This document shows, piece by piece, positions 37,981-46,957 of a DNA stretch of 64,000 nucleotides (the first letter of the stretch is position 1; the number at the start of each line of letters is the position of its first letter). This DNA comes from JAHJQQ01 sp963737555 (GTDB lineage: Bacteria > Pseudomonadota > Gammaproteobacteria > Thiohalobacterales > Thiohalobacteraceae). The notes under the pieces were generated by a model that saw only the letters and a list, made by a program, of their open reading frames with translations, made no database searches and was not told where the DNA came from. The stretch lies in NCBI GenBank assembly GCA_963737555.1, contig CAVTTB010000005.1, positions 62,001-126,000 of the forward strand, written 5' to 3'. Both the position numbers and the translations under genes were made by a program.

Positions 37981-38091
37981 ACCGATATGAGGCGGCAGAC
38001 CCGCCCGCTGGGCATAGACCATCGACTGCGGGACCGGGACCAGCACCACGAAAATGCCCGCCACCAGGCCGGCACGCAGGGTTTGGGGATT
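37981..38091 (-). pseudogene. Relic of a SulP transporter N-terminus
   Basis: After an in-frame TAG at 38092-38094, the frame reads NPQTLRAGLVAGIFVVLVPV then PQSMVYAQRAGLPPHIG. That is the first transmembrane segment pattern of SulP permeases (LxAGIxVALVxIPQSMAYAxLAGLPP). After GLPPHIG the similarity stops. No other SulP part is seen in 37751-37980. It lies just upstream of nhaD on the same strand, while a nearly full SulP gene is at 42938. Confidence 0.6.
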
Positions 38092-38464
38092 CTACAATTC
38101 GCCCATTCAACCCAGAAACGGCACCATCATGCGGCGCCAACGGGTCAGCCATTCAGCAACGTCTATCATCTCAATCCATCCGAAATGCATCCCGACACCC
38201 CGAACGGGTCACCATATAAGGGCCGGAATAATAACCGAAAGGGTTACCCACCCTATCCCGCCCGGCCCGCTCCCCGCCATTTCCCCATACTCCGGCTTGT
38301 TCCGAGCCGCGCGTTAGTGGTTCAATAGCGCGCTTCATGGCTGACGGCCCCTCTGCGGACACCGCGTTTCGCATCCGGATACGCGCTGGCCTGACGACGA
38401 TTTTTCGCGCGACCGCCCGGCGATCGCGATGTTGAGATTTGGTATTAATGCTGAGGAGAGTTAC
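38092..38464. other. Intergenic region upstream of phosphoribulokinase
   Basis: 373 bases without a supported gene. It probably holds the phosphoribulokinase promoter, but I see no confident -35/-10 pair and no clear CbbR-type site. No LysR-type regulator gene is adjacent. Confidence 0.3.
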
Positions 38465-39337
38465 ATGTCCAAGAAACACCCCATCGTGGCAGTGACCGGT
38501 TCGTCCGGCGCCGGAACCACCACCGTCAAGGTTGCCTTCGAACATATTTTTCGCCGCGAGGGCATCAACCCGCTGGTACTCGAGGGCGACAGCTTCCATC
38601 GCTACGACCGCGCCTCCATGAAAGAGGCCATGAAAAAGGCCGAGACCACCGGCAACACCCACTTCAGCCATTTCGGCGCTGAGGCCAACCTGTTCGACGA
38701 ACTGGAAAACACCTTCAAGACCTACGGCGATACCGGCGCCTGCAAACGTCGTTATTACCTGCACAGCGACGAAGAGGCTGCGCCGTACAACCAGCAGCCC
38801 GGCGAATTTACCGCCTGGGAAAATATCCCGGCCGGCACTGATCTGCTGTTCTATGAAGGTCTGCACGGCGGCGTCGTCACCGAGAACTCGAATGTCGCGC
38901 AATTCGTCGACCTGCTGATCGGCGTGGTACCGCTGGTCAATCTCGAATGGATTCAGAAGATCCACCGCGACGCTGCCCAGCGCGGCTATTCCGCCGAGGC
39001 CATCGTCGACACCATCCTGCGCCGCATGCACGACTATGTGCATTACATCACGCCGCAGTTCTCGCGCACCGACATCAATTTCCAGCGCGTGCCGACCGTC
39101 GACACGTCCAACCCGTTCATCGCCCGCGACATCCCGACACCGGATGAGAGCTTCGTGGTGATCCGCTTCCGCGATCCGAAGAAGCACGATGTCGACTTCC
39201 CGTATCTCCTGTCGATGCTCGAAGATTCCTTCATGTCGCGCCGCAACACCCTGGTGGTGCCGGGCGGCAAGATGGGCTTCGCCATGGAAATCATCCTCAC
39301 GCCAATCATCGAGGACATGATGGCCAAGCGCGGCTGA
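38465..39337 (+). CDS. prk: Phosphoribulokinase
   Basis: 290 residues from the ATG at 38465 (MSKKHPIVAVTGSSGAGTTTVK), which follows GAGGAG by seven bases. Phosphorylates ribulose-5-P to RuBP in the Calvin cycle. P-loop GSSGAGTTT at 12-20, LEGDSFHRYDRASMKEAM with the catalytic Asp region, LLFYEGLHGG (Walker B-like) and WIQKIHRDAAQRGYSAEAI are typical of the proteobacterial class. RuBisCO is not in the window. This is the main evidence for autotrophy. Confidence 0.95.
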   Translation: MSKKHPIVAVTGSSGAGTTTVKVAFEHIFRREGINPLVLEGDSFHRYDRASMKEAMKKAETTGNTHFSHFGAEANLFDELENTFKTYGDTGACKRRYYLHSDEEAAPYNQQPGEFTAWENIPAGTDLLFYEGLHGGVVTENSNVAQFVDLLIGVVPLVNLEWIQKIHRDAAQRGYSAEAIVDTILRRMHDYVHYITPQFSRTDINFQRVPTVDTSNPFIARDIPTPDESFVVIRFRDPKKHDVDFPYLLSMLEDSFMSRRNTLVVPGGKMGFAMEIILTPIIEDMMAKRG

Positions 39338-39381
39338 TCGAGCCTTACCGGAATGGATTTCGCATCCGTTCCTCCCCATCG

Positions 39382-39408
39382 ACCCCCGGGCCTACCCGGG
39401 GGTTTTTG
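39382..39408 (+). terminator. Rho-independent terminator after prk
   Basis: ACCCCCGGG (39382-39390) pairs perfectly with CCCGGGGGT (39395-39403) around CCTA, followed by TTTTTG. It lies 44 bases past the prk stop. Confidence 0.85.
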
Positions 39409-39485
39409 TTTGTGAGGCGCAGAATCGCGCGACAAACGAAAACGTTTATACTCAGGCACGTCCAATCGGAAATTTCCGCAACGCA

Positions 39486-40640
39486 ATGAACCCACCGATT
39501 CCACCGCCAACACGCACCGATCCATTCCTGCTGGGTCATGCCGAGGCGGCGGATTGGGAAAAAGCCGCCGAGAGTTGCCTGCAACAGATCGGCTATATCC
39601 CTCCCGAAACCAACCTGGGTTTTTTGTACATCACCGACAGCCTCACTGCCCATCTGAGTCAAATCCTCGATCACTTCCGCAGCGAAACCGGCATCAGGGA
39701 TTGGGTCGGCAGTGTGGGCATGGGTATCTGCGCCAGCGGCAAGGAATATTACGAGACGCCAGCCGTCGCCGTGCTGCTGGGCAGTTTTCCGGAACAGAGC
39801 TACCGCATCCTGGCGGCATTGCGCGATGAACACCTGGATGAATTGCTCGACATTCAGCCCTGGCTACAGAAACACCACAGCCACTTCGGCGTAGTGCATG
39901 CAGACCCGCGCAACGGCAACACCCCCGAACTGATCGAGCGCCTCGCCGAACGTTTGCCGGGCGGCTATCTGGTCGGCGGACTCAGTTCCTCGCGTGGCGA
40001 AGAACAGCAGATCGCCAATGGCATCGTGCATGGCGGCGTTTCCGGCGTGATCTTCGGCGACGCGGTCAAGGTCGTCACGAGACTGACTCAGGGTTGCAGC
40101 CCCATTGCCGGCACGCATGTGATTACCGAGTGCGAACGCAACATCATTGCCCGCATCGATGACCGTCCCGCACTGGATGTTTTCTATGAAGACATCGGCG
40201 AGATTCTGGCCCGCGACCTCAAGCGCGTGGCCGGTTATATCTTCGCGGGTCTCCCGTTGACGGGAGCGCACGCCGACACCGGCGATTATCTCGTACGTAA
40301 TCTGATCGGCGTGGACACCCAAAACAAGCTGTTGGCCATCGGCGATATCATCGAACCCGGCCAGCCGTTGCAGTTCTGTCGCCGCGATGGCCGCAGCGCC
40401 TGGGAAGACCTGCAACGCATGCTCGATGAACTCAAAGCGTGCTGTCCGCATCCACCGCGTGGCGGTCTCTACTATTCCTGCCTGGGACGCGGCCAGAATC
40501 TGTTCGGTAACGATTCAGAAGAGGTGCGCGCGATCCGCAACACGCTCGGCGATTTTCCGCTGGTCGGTTTCTTCGCCAATGGCGAGATCTCCAACAACCG
40601 GCTGTATGGCTACACGGGCGTGTTGACGCTGTTCCTGTAA
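39486..40640 (+). CDS. FIST N- and C-domain sensory protein
   Basis: 384 residues. FIST_N covers about 30-235 (TNLGFLYITDSLTAHLSQIL, VGSVGMGICASGKEYYE, GGYLVGGLSSSRGEE), and FIST_C covers about 240-375 (DRPALDVFYEDIGEILA, LVRNLIGVDTQNKLLAIGD, GLYYSCLGRGQNLFG, FPLVGFFANGEISNNRLYGYTG). FIST is a predicted small-ligand sensor, often tied to kinases or methyl-accepting proteins. Here it has no output domain and no kinase partner; a 62-residue gene follows. Confidence 0.88.
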   Translation: MNPPIPPPTRTDPFLLGHAEAADWEKAAESCLQQIGYIPPETNLGFLYITDSLTAHLSQILDHFRSETGIRDWVGSVGMGICASGKEYYETPAVAVLLGSFPEQSYRILAALRDEHLDELLDIQPWLQKHHSHFGVVHADPRNGNTPELIERLAERLPGGYLVGGLSSSRGEEQQIANGIVHGGVSGVIFGDAVKVVTRLTQGCSPIAGTHVITECERNIIARIDDRPALDVFYEDIGEILARDLKRVAGYIFAGLPLTGAHADTGDYLVRNLIGVDTQNKLLAIGDIIEPGQPLQFCRRDGRSAWEDLQRMLDELKACCPHPPRGGLYYSCLGRGQNLFGNDSEEVRAIRNTLGDFPLVGFFANGEISNNRLYGYTGVLTLFL

Positions 40641-40744
40641 ATCATTGCGCAATACCCATTGCCTACAGTGGGGTTTCCTGGCCTATACTGTGCGCGCGGA
40701 ATATTCCGTGCAGTGCGCCAAGATGGCGTAGGAGAAAGGCAGTC

Positions 40745-40933
40745 ATGATCGTTACGACCACGGATCCCGTCACGGGCAAAGAGGTCTTCAACCCCGAAGC
40801 TCATCCCTTTCTGATCGAGGGACAGGGCGAATACGCGCTCAAGATCTACTTCGAGTCCGAGGCCACCAAGCGCGCCTATCTGGAACACGAGGCCGCCCAG
40901 ACAGAGGATGATTTCTTCAGCGACTTCGATTGA
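40745..40933 (+). CDS. Small acidic protein of unknown function
   Basis: 62 residues behind a good ribosome site (AGGAGAAAGGCAGTC then ATG). Sequence opens MIVTTTDPVTGKEVFNPE, then HPFLIEGQGEYALKIYFES, and ends DDFFSDFD. It is strongly acidic with no Cys or membrane segment. I do not recognise a family. Real-gene signs are the ribosome site and its separate position after the FIST gene. Confidence 0.6.
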   Translation: MIVTTTDPVTGKEVFNPEAHPFLIEGQGEYALKIYFESEATKRAYLEHEAAQTEDDFFSDFD

Positions 40934-40984
40934 AAATACACGTGCCGAGCGTCCGCCGTGGCGCTCGGCGGCTCACCCGCAACG

Positions 40985-41500
40985 TCACATCTTCAAATAC
41001 CCATCATCCACCAGCCGCCCTATTTCACCCGGTCCGTAGGGCACGATCTCGATGAAGGCAGGCAGGTCTTGCGGCTGCAAACCCAAAGAGCGCAGCTTGG
41101 TATTACAGGCTTTCACTTCCACGACCTGGAAGGCATCCAACTTGGCGGCAAGATCGACCAACTCACGGTAGTGCGCGTAATTTTCAATACTGAAGAATTC
41201 CAACTCAGGGCCATGCAATACCAAGGCGATATCCGCCGGCTGCGTCCGTGGATTCGGCTCATGCGCCAATTGCTCCAGACGCCCCAGCAACAACTGCAAG
41301 GCTTGCGGGTCGTGCAGACTTACATCGTAGACCTCGCGCTGCCGTTCAATATCCGGCGCGTCTGCCACGCCGGTCGCGGCATACCCGGTCACGGGCCGGC
41401 CGGCATCCATTGCCCGTGTCGTCGTCACGGTCAACAGCAATGCGACCACGCCACTCGCGACGGTTACAAGCAGGCTCATCCTTGCACGTGCTGAACGCAT
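40985..41500 (-). CDS. Exported DsrE/DsrF-like protein
   Basis: 171 residues from the ATG at 41500, chosen because GGAGG lies five bases upstream. Residues 1-30 are a signal peptide (MSLLVTVASGVVALLLTV). The mature part has the DsrE-like pattern IALVLHGPELEFFS, VVEVKACNTKLRSLGL (a single conserved-position Cys) and ending LVDDGYLKM. Cytosolic DsrE proteins carry persulfide sulfur; this one is predicted periplasmic, where related proteins of unknown role are known. It is divergent from ctaA. Confidence 0.7.
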   Translation of the reverse strand: MRSARARMSLLVTVASGVVALLLTVTTTRAMDAGRPVTGYAATGVADAPDIERQREVYDVSLHDPQALQLLLGRLEQLAHEPNPRTQPADIALVLHGPELEFFSIENYAHYRELVDLAAKLDAFQVVEVKACNTKLRSLGLQPQDLPAFIEIVPYGPGEIGRLVDDGYLKM

Positions 41501-41631
41501 GCCATCCTCCATAAATATTCTTGCCGACCGTCCTGAGCATAGCACGCAGGCACGTCCTGCCCAGAGACGATCCAGAAACGATTCGGGTACAATCCGCGAC
41601 ATACGCACACCTCCAACACGGGAACCGCCGC

Positions 41632-42666
41632 ATGTCGGATTTCGACCCAAGATCCACTCACGAACGCACGCTCGCCGTCTGGCTGCTCATCTGCTGCGCC
41701 ATGATTTTCGCCATGGTGGTGTTGGGCGGCGTCACACGGCTGACCGGCTCTGGACTGTCGATGGTGCAATGGGATCCCATCTTCGGTGTCATACCGCCGC
41801 TCTCGCACGCGGAGTGGCAGAGCGTGTTCGACCAATACCGCGCCTCACCGGAATATTTGAAGGTCAACATGCATATGGATGTGGAGGACTTCAAATCCAT
41901 CTACTGGTTTGAGTTCGCGCATCGTTTATTGGGCCGCATGATCGGTACCGTGTTCCTGCTGCCATTCCTGTTTTTCCTCTGGCGCGGCTGGGTGCGTCGA
42001 CCGCTGATACCGAAGCTCATTGGCATGTTCGTCTTGGGCGGACTGCAAGGTGTGCTGGGCTGGTATATGGTCGCCAGCGGCCTGGTCGACAATCCGCATG
42101 TCAGTCATTACCGGCTCACCGCGCATCTGCTGCTGGCCTTTCTGATCTATGGATTTATTTTCTGGACCGCACTGGATCTCTTGCAGCCGTCGCGCACTGC
42201 GAACGCAACCGTCCGACCACATCTGCGCACCGGCGCATGGCTGTTCCTGGTACTGGTTATTGTCACGGTGAGTTCCGGCGGCTTGGTGGCGGGCCTCAAG
42301 GCCGGCTACGCCTACAGCACCTTTCCGCTGATGGACGGACATCTCGTGCCCAAGGTGATCTTTCTGCTCGAACCCCGTTGGCGCAATTTCTTCGAGAACA
42401 TCGCCACCGTGCAATTCGATCACCGTCTGTTGGCGACACTGGTGCTGCTGGGCGGCGGCATGTTGTGGTGGAGCGCGCAGCGCCTCCCCGCGGTGCTGCG
42501 CCGACGTGCACATCTGCTGCTCGGCATGGTCGGCGTGCAGATCACGCTGGGCATCTCCACATTGCTCCTGCACGTTCCCATCGCACTGGCATCCCTGCAT
42601 CAGGCCGGCGCCTTGGTGTTGTTCACACTCACGCTGTACCTGCTGCATGGGCTGCGGGGCCGTTAA
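41632..42666 (+). CDS. ctaA: Heme A synthase (COX15/CtaA)
   Basis: 344 residues with eight helices. Oxidises heme O to heme A for aa3-type oxidases. The heme-ligand His are in FEFAHRLLGRMIG, HYRLTAHLLLAF, VQFDHRLLATLVL and ALASLHQAGALVL. GGVTRLTGSGLSMVQWDP and LVAGLKAGYAYSTFPLMDG are signature loops. The start MSDFDPRSTHERTL (41632) is chosen because upstream residues do not look like protein; the ribosome site is weak. Confidence 0.93.
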   Translation: MSDFDPRSTHERTLAVWLLICCAMIFAMVVLGGVTRLTGSGLSMVQWDPIFGVIPPLSHAEWQSVFDQYRASPEYLKVNMHMDVEDFKSIYWFEFAHRLLGRMIGTVFLLPFLFFLWRGWVRRPLIPKLIGMFVLGGLQGVLGWYMVASGLVDNPHVSHYRLTAHLLLAFLIYGFIFWTALDLLQPSRTANATVRPHLRTGAWLFLVLVIVTVSSGGLVAGLKAGYAYSTFPLMDGHLVPKVIFLLEPRWRNFFENIATVQFDHRLLATLVLLGGGMLWWSAQRLPAVLRRRAHLLLGMVGVQITLGISTLLLHVPIALASLHQAGALVLFTLTLYLLHGLRGR

Positions 42667-42937
42667 AAGCACCGTTGCTCTAATCCCGATGGCCGCAAGG
42701 GCTCCATGAGTTACGCGCCGCAATAACAGAAAAATCTCTGTGCTCCGGCGCCTGGCTGGCGCAGGGGTATGTCGTATTCGCCGGCCAATACCTGATCACC
42801 GCGCTCATGTTTTTGCCCCATCGCGCGGCCGAAACCCTCAATTTCACCGTAACCCTCCACTCGATACGCGCATCTTTGCTACAATGCTGCACCCTTAAAC
42901 ATGCGTGTTGCGAAATACATCGTTCAGGAATTTTCTA

Positions 42938-45082
42938 ATGTTCGACAATAAGTTGCTGTTGCGCGTCTTCCCCTTCCTCGCCTGGTTTCCCGTCAATTCC
43001 CTCATCCTGCGCGGCGACCTGATCGCCGGCATCACCGGCGCCCTGGTGCTGGTGCCGAAGGCGATGGCCTACGCGCAGTTGTCGGGTTTACCGGTGTATT
43101 TCGGCCTGTACGTGGCGTTTATTCCGGCGCATCCTGGGCGCCTTGTGGGGATCCTCGCGGCAGCTGTCCACCGGCCCGGTGGCCATCGTCTCCCTGATGA
43201 CGGCGGCCGCCATCACGCCGCTGGCGGTGCCCTTCTCCGAGGAATTCATCGGCCTGGCACTGCTGCTGGCCCTGATGGTGGGCCTGATCCAGTTCACCCT
43301 GGGCGTGGTCAAGCTGGGCACCATCGTCAACTTCGTCTCCCATCCGGTGATCCTCGGCTTCATGAACGCGGCGGCCATCATCATCGCCCTGTCGCAGCTC
43401 GATATGCTGCTCGGCATCCCCAAGGGACGCAGCGATTCCTTCCTGTACGACATCTGGGAGATGTTCGGCTATCTGCCGCAGACCCATCTGCCGACGCTGG
43501 CCATGTCGGTCTTCGCGCTGGCACTGATGCTGGGGCTGAAGAAGATCCCGTCCTTGTCCAAGCTCAGCGTGCTGATCGCCGTGGTGGTCACCATCCTCGT
43601 CAGCGCGGCATTCGATTTCGAACACAAGACCAAGGGCACACCCGACGCACATCGCCGACCCCGCCACGCAGGAACTGGTCGCTGCGTATGCCGCAGACCG
43701 ACGAGCAAATTCCTGGCGCATGAGCGCCGAGGTCACCGCCCTGTCCAGCCAACTGCGCCAGGCGCAGAAGGCGCACGACGCGCATGCCGTGGCCGACCTG
43801 AACTACAAGATCGAATTGATGAAGTTGGATATCGCCACCTTGGACACGGAGAACAAGGCGCGCATGCACGTCATCCGCAAGATCCAATTCGAACGCGCCA
43901 AGGCGGAGGAAAACACCGCTGCCACCCTCTACCTGGTAGGCCAGGTACCGGCCGGCGCGGAAACCGACGGTCGCCAGTGGCATATCAAGAAGATCGAGAA
44001 GGGCGAGATCAAGCTGGTGGGCGGCGGCGACGTGGTCGGCAAGATCCCGTCCGGCCTGCCCTCCTTCCGGATACCGCCGCTGTCGCTCGATGCCATCATG
44101 TCGCTGCTGTCGGCGGCCTTCATCATCGCCCTGGTGGCCTTCATGGAATCCATCTCCATGGCCAAGGCGCTGGCCGCGCAAGACCAAGCAGCGCCTCGAT
44201 CCGAACCAGGAACTGATCGGCCAGGGTCTGGCCAATATCGGCGGCGCCTTCTTCCAGGCCTATCCGGCCTGCGGTTCCTTCACCGGCTCGGCCATCAACC
44301 TGCAGGCCGGCGCCAAGACCGGCTTCGCCATGGTGTTCAACGGCCTGTTCGTGGCGGTCACGCTGCTGTTCCTGACGGACTACCTCTACCACCTGCCCAA
44401 GGCCACCCTGGCGGTGATCATCCTGCTGGCGGTGACCAGCCTGATCACGCCCGCAGGCGCTGAAGCACACCTGGCAGGCCAGCAAGCTCGACGGCATCGT
44501 CGCCCTGCGCCACCTTCGTCGTCACCCTGCTGGCCGCGCCGCATCTGGACAAGGGCATCATGATCGGCGCCGGCACTGGCCATCATTCTGTTCCTCTACC
44601 GCACCATGAAGCCCGCGTGTCGCCATCCTCGGCCGCTACAAGGACGGCACCCTGCGCGATGTCAAGGTGAACCCCGGCCTGGCCACCAGCCAGCACGTGG
44701 TGGCCATGCGCTTCGACGGTTCGCTGTACTTCGCCAACATCGCCCATTTCGAGGATGCCGTACTCGAAGCGGTGGCCGACAACACAAGCAGGCGAAGTAT
44801 CTGCTGGTGGTGGGCGACGCCATCAACCAGCTCGATGCCTCTGGCGAGGAAGTCGTTCATCACTTGGTCGAGCGTCTGCGCGAAGTCGGCGTGGAAGTGG
44901 TGTTCTCCGGCCTGAAGAAGCAGATTCTCGATGTCATGCGCGCCACCGGATTGTTCGATCTGATTGGCCAGAAAAACATCTTTGCCACCGAGAATAAGGC
45001 GCTGGCCTCTATTTTCGAACGCCTGGGTGAGGACGCGGCCGATGACATGCTGTGCCCGATGTGGCCAACACGCCGAGGTTGA
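42938..45082 (+). CDS. SulP anion transporter with coiled-coil insertion and STAS domain (eight frame breaks)
   Basis: Start ATG 42938 with AGGA upstream; opens MFDNKLLLRVFPFLAWFPVN. SulP core motifs: GALVLVPKAMAYAQLSGLPV, SSRQLSTGPVAIVSLM, HPVILGFMNAAAIIIALSQ, GKIPSGLPSF, AFMESISMAKALA, GSFTGSAINLQAGAKT. Between AAFDFE and GDVVGKIPSG lies an extra hydrophilic, Gln/Lys/Glu-rich coiled-coil segment of about 125 residues (nt 43630-44035). The C-terminal STAS domain runs from MRFDGSLYFANIAHFED. Frame breaks near 43116, 43648, 44183, 44453, 44505, 44576, 44620 and 44785; seven fit an extra base, the last a missing base, and the total is a multiple of three. Substrate could be sulfate or bicarbonate. 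Confidence 0.75.
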
Positions 45083-45157
45083 ACGATCACGGTGTTGGCC
45101 ACACACGGAGCGCGTCCTCGACTGGGAACAATGATCCGTAGGTAGGAGAGACTGATC

Positions 45158-45670
45158 ATGCTCGACAACCTTGTTCGGGACATTCTGGTTCCGCTGACTG
45201 ATTACCCCAGCATTCGCGATTCAGCCACCCTCCGCGATGCCTTCGCCGTTCTCCAGGACGCTTTTGCCCGCGGCAAACGCTACCGCCACCTGCTGGTACT
45301 GGATGACGTGGACCAGCTGGTCGGCGTGTTGGGTGTTCGCGATATCCTGCGCGGGGTTTTCCCCGACTATCTGCGCACCGGGGAACATCATCACTTCGAA
45401 GGCGTCCAGCCTGACGTTCCTGCCCTGACCCTGATCTGGCAGGAGACCTGCGCCACCCAGTGCAAGGAGGCCGCCCTACATCCGATCAAGGATTTCATGG
45501 GCGCCGTGCCGGATACCGTGAAGCTCAACGACCCCATCACGCTGGCGGCCTACCTGATGGTGGTTCACGACAGCAACATATTGCCGGTGGTGGATGACCA
45601 CCGGGTCGTCGGGGTGGTGCGTATCATCGATGTGTTCAAACAAGCCAGCCAGGCAGTGCTGCATGACTAA
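45158..45670 (+). CDS. CBS-domain pair protein
   Basis: 170 residues; GTAGGAGAG precedes the ATG. Two CBS motifs: the first at LVRDILVPLTDYPSIRDSAT through LVGVLGVRDILRGVF, the second at IKDFMGAVPDTVKLNDP through LPVVDDHRVVGVVRIIDVF. Such pairs bind adenine nucleotides and gate transporters or enzymes. It starts 75 bases after the SulP gene and overlaps the SLC13-type gene by eight bases, so it is probably the regulatory partner of one of them. Confidence 0.83.
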   Translation: MLDNLVRDILVPLTDYPSIRDSATLRDAFAVLQDAFARGKRYRHLLVLDDVDQLVGVLGVRDILRGVFPDYLRTGEHHHFEGVQPDVPALTLIWQETCATQCKEAALHPIKDFMGAVPDTVKLNDPITLAAYLMVVHDSNILPVVDDHRVVGVVRIIDVFKQASQAVLHD

Positions 45671-46216
45671 CCCGACGCCTCGCGTACCCAACGTCGCTGT
45701 CGAAGCACACAAATCCTCCTTCGACCCGAAGGCGTTCCTCATCCTCCTCGTTGGTCTGGCTCTGTTTCTGGCGATCTATTTCTCGCCGCCCTGGCCAAAC
45801 GCCATCGACCCCGTGGGCAAGGCCTTCGTCCTGTCCACCGAGGGCAAAGCGGCCATCGCCCTATTCCTCATGGCCGGCATCTGGTGGGTATTCGAAGTGC
45901 TACCCATCGGGGTAACCGCTATCGCCATCGGCGTGTTCCAGGCACTGTTCCTGATCCGCCCGGCCAAGGAGGCGTTTCGCGATTTCATGGACCCGTCGGT
46001 GATGTTCATCTTCGGCTCGATCCGTGATCGGTCTGGCCTTCACCCGTTCCGGGTTGAGGAGCGGCGCCGAACGCCATCGCTTACGACTCGAAGCAATTCT
46101 CTACCGGTGAATTCTTCAGGCATGGTGTGCCGATGAGCATCCTGCTGTTACTGGTACTGGGTCTCGCCATTGTCACCGTCTGGCCGTTGTTGGGCATGCC
46201 GATTCAGGTGCAATAG
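45663..46216 (+). pseudogene. SLC13/DASS sodium-anion symporter, internally deleted
   Basis: The first about 120 residues (MTNPTPRVPNVAVEAHKSSF, GKAAIALFLMAGIWWVFEVL, FMDPSVMFIFGSI) are a normal SLC13 N-terminus. One extra base near 46022 leads to VIGLAFTRSGL, and then about 300 residues are missing. The family's C-terminal end follows in another frame: NAIAYDSKQFSTGEFFRHG and ILLLLVLGLAIVTVWPLLG, stop at 46214-46216. The junction is about 46053-46070. Either a real deletion or an assembly collapse. Confidence 0.75.
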
Positions 46217-46282
46217 CCCCCGCGCAACATCGCCGCGTGGACGACGACCGCATACGGGCCATACGACGGATAGCGCACGCAT

Positions 46283-46310
46283 AAAAAAAGCCCGGGCAGA
46301 ACCCAGGCTT
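46283..46310 (-). terminator. Terminator of the cytochrome c gene
   Basis: AAGCCCGGG (46289-46297) pairs with CCCAGGCTT (46302-46310) with one mismatch-type pair. On the minus strand the stem is followed by TTTTTTT (46283-46289), 50 bases past the cytochrome stop. Confidence 0.75.
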
Positions 46311-46359
46311 CCAGACACTCACAACTTCACGCGTCGTGACTGGCTATCGTTACTGGCGA

Positions 46360-46671
46360 TTACTTAGCACCCAGACTGGTGAAATAAGCGGCCAGATTGG
46401 CGATGTCATCGTCGGTCAACGGCTTGGCCATCGGCGACATCATCGGATCGGTGCGAGTACCGTCGCGGAATGCTTTGATCTGCTTGGCCAGATAGGCCTC
46501 TTTCTGACCGGCCAGATTCGGCCACAACGGATTGCTGCTCATACCTTCCGCACCGTGACAGCCCGCGCACGTCGCCGACTTGGCCTTACCGGCCGCGGCA
46601 TCACCCGCCACCGCAGTACCACTCGCGAGCACTGCAACACTTACCAAAACCGCAGAAACCAATTTTTTCAT
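46360..46671 (-). CDS. Periplasmic class I monohaem cytochrome c
   Basis: 103 residues from ATG 46671, eight bases after GGAG. Signal peptide MKKLVSAVLVSVAVLASGTAVAG is visible (residues 1-22). One haem site, CAGCH, near residue 36, and the distal Met in the MMSPMAKPLTDDDI segment. Resembles the c553/c554-type small electron carriers with GAEGMSSNPLWPNLAGQ. Likely shuttles electrons to a terminal oxidase; a longer upstream Met at 46731 is not supported. Confidence 0.9.
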   Translation of the reverse strand: MKKLVSAVLVSVAVLASGTAVAGDAAAGKAKSATCAGCHGAEGMSSNPLWPNLAGQKEAYLAKQIKAFRDGTRTDPMMSPMAKPLTDDDIANLAAYFTSLGAK

Positions 46672-46957
46672 TACGCTTACTCCATTACCAAGGGTTAACA
46701 GGTGTCCGGAGTCGCTGGGCACCGGATTCAAAAGCCGCGGCTATTCTGACAAAGCCGGGGCACTGCTGTAAACGCGCGCGCTTTGATATCTATCAAGTAC
46801 GGGCCGGTTAACACGATACTGGCCTATACCATAGAAAATGCACAAGGATTCATAAAGTTAAAATCCATGAACAAAAATTTTTATATTTCGGTCAGTTGTG
46901 TAGAATCGAGTCGAACAAGGCGCTATTTCATACAAGCTGAGGGAGATAATCAAGCTG

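Noticed and set aside
38171..39379. 402-residue minus-strand reading frame
   Set aside because: Antisense to phosphoribulokinase, whose motifs are all on the plus strand.
42938..45082. Programmed frameshifting in the SulP gene
   Set aside because: Eight breaks without slippery sites or shared signals are not compatible with programmed recoding.
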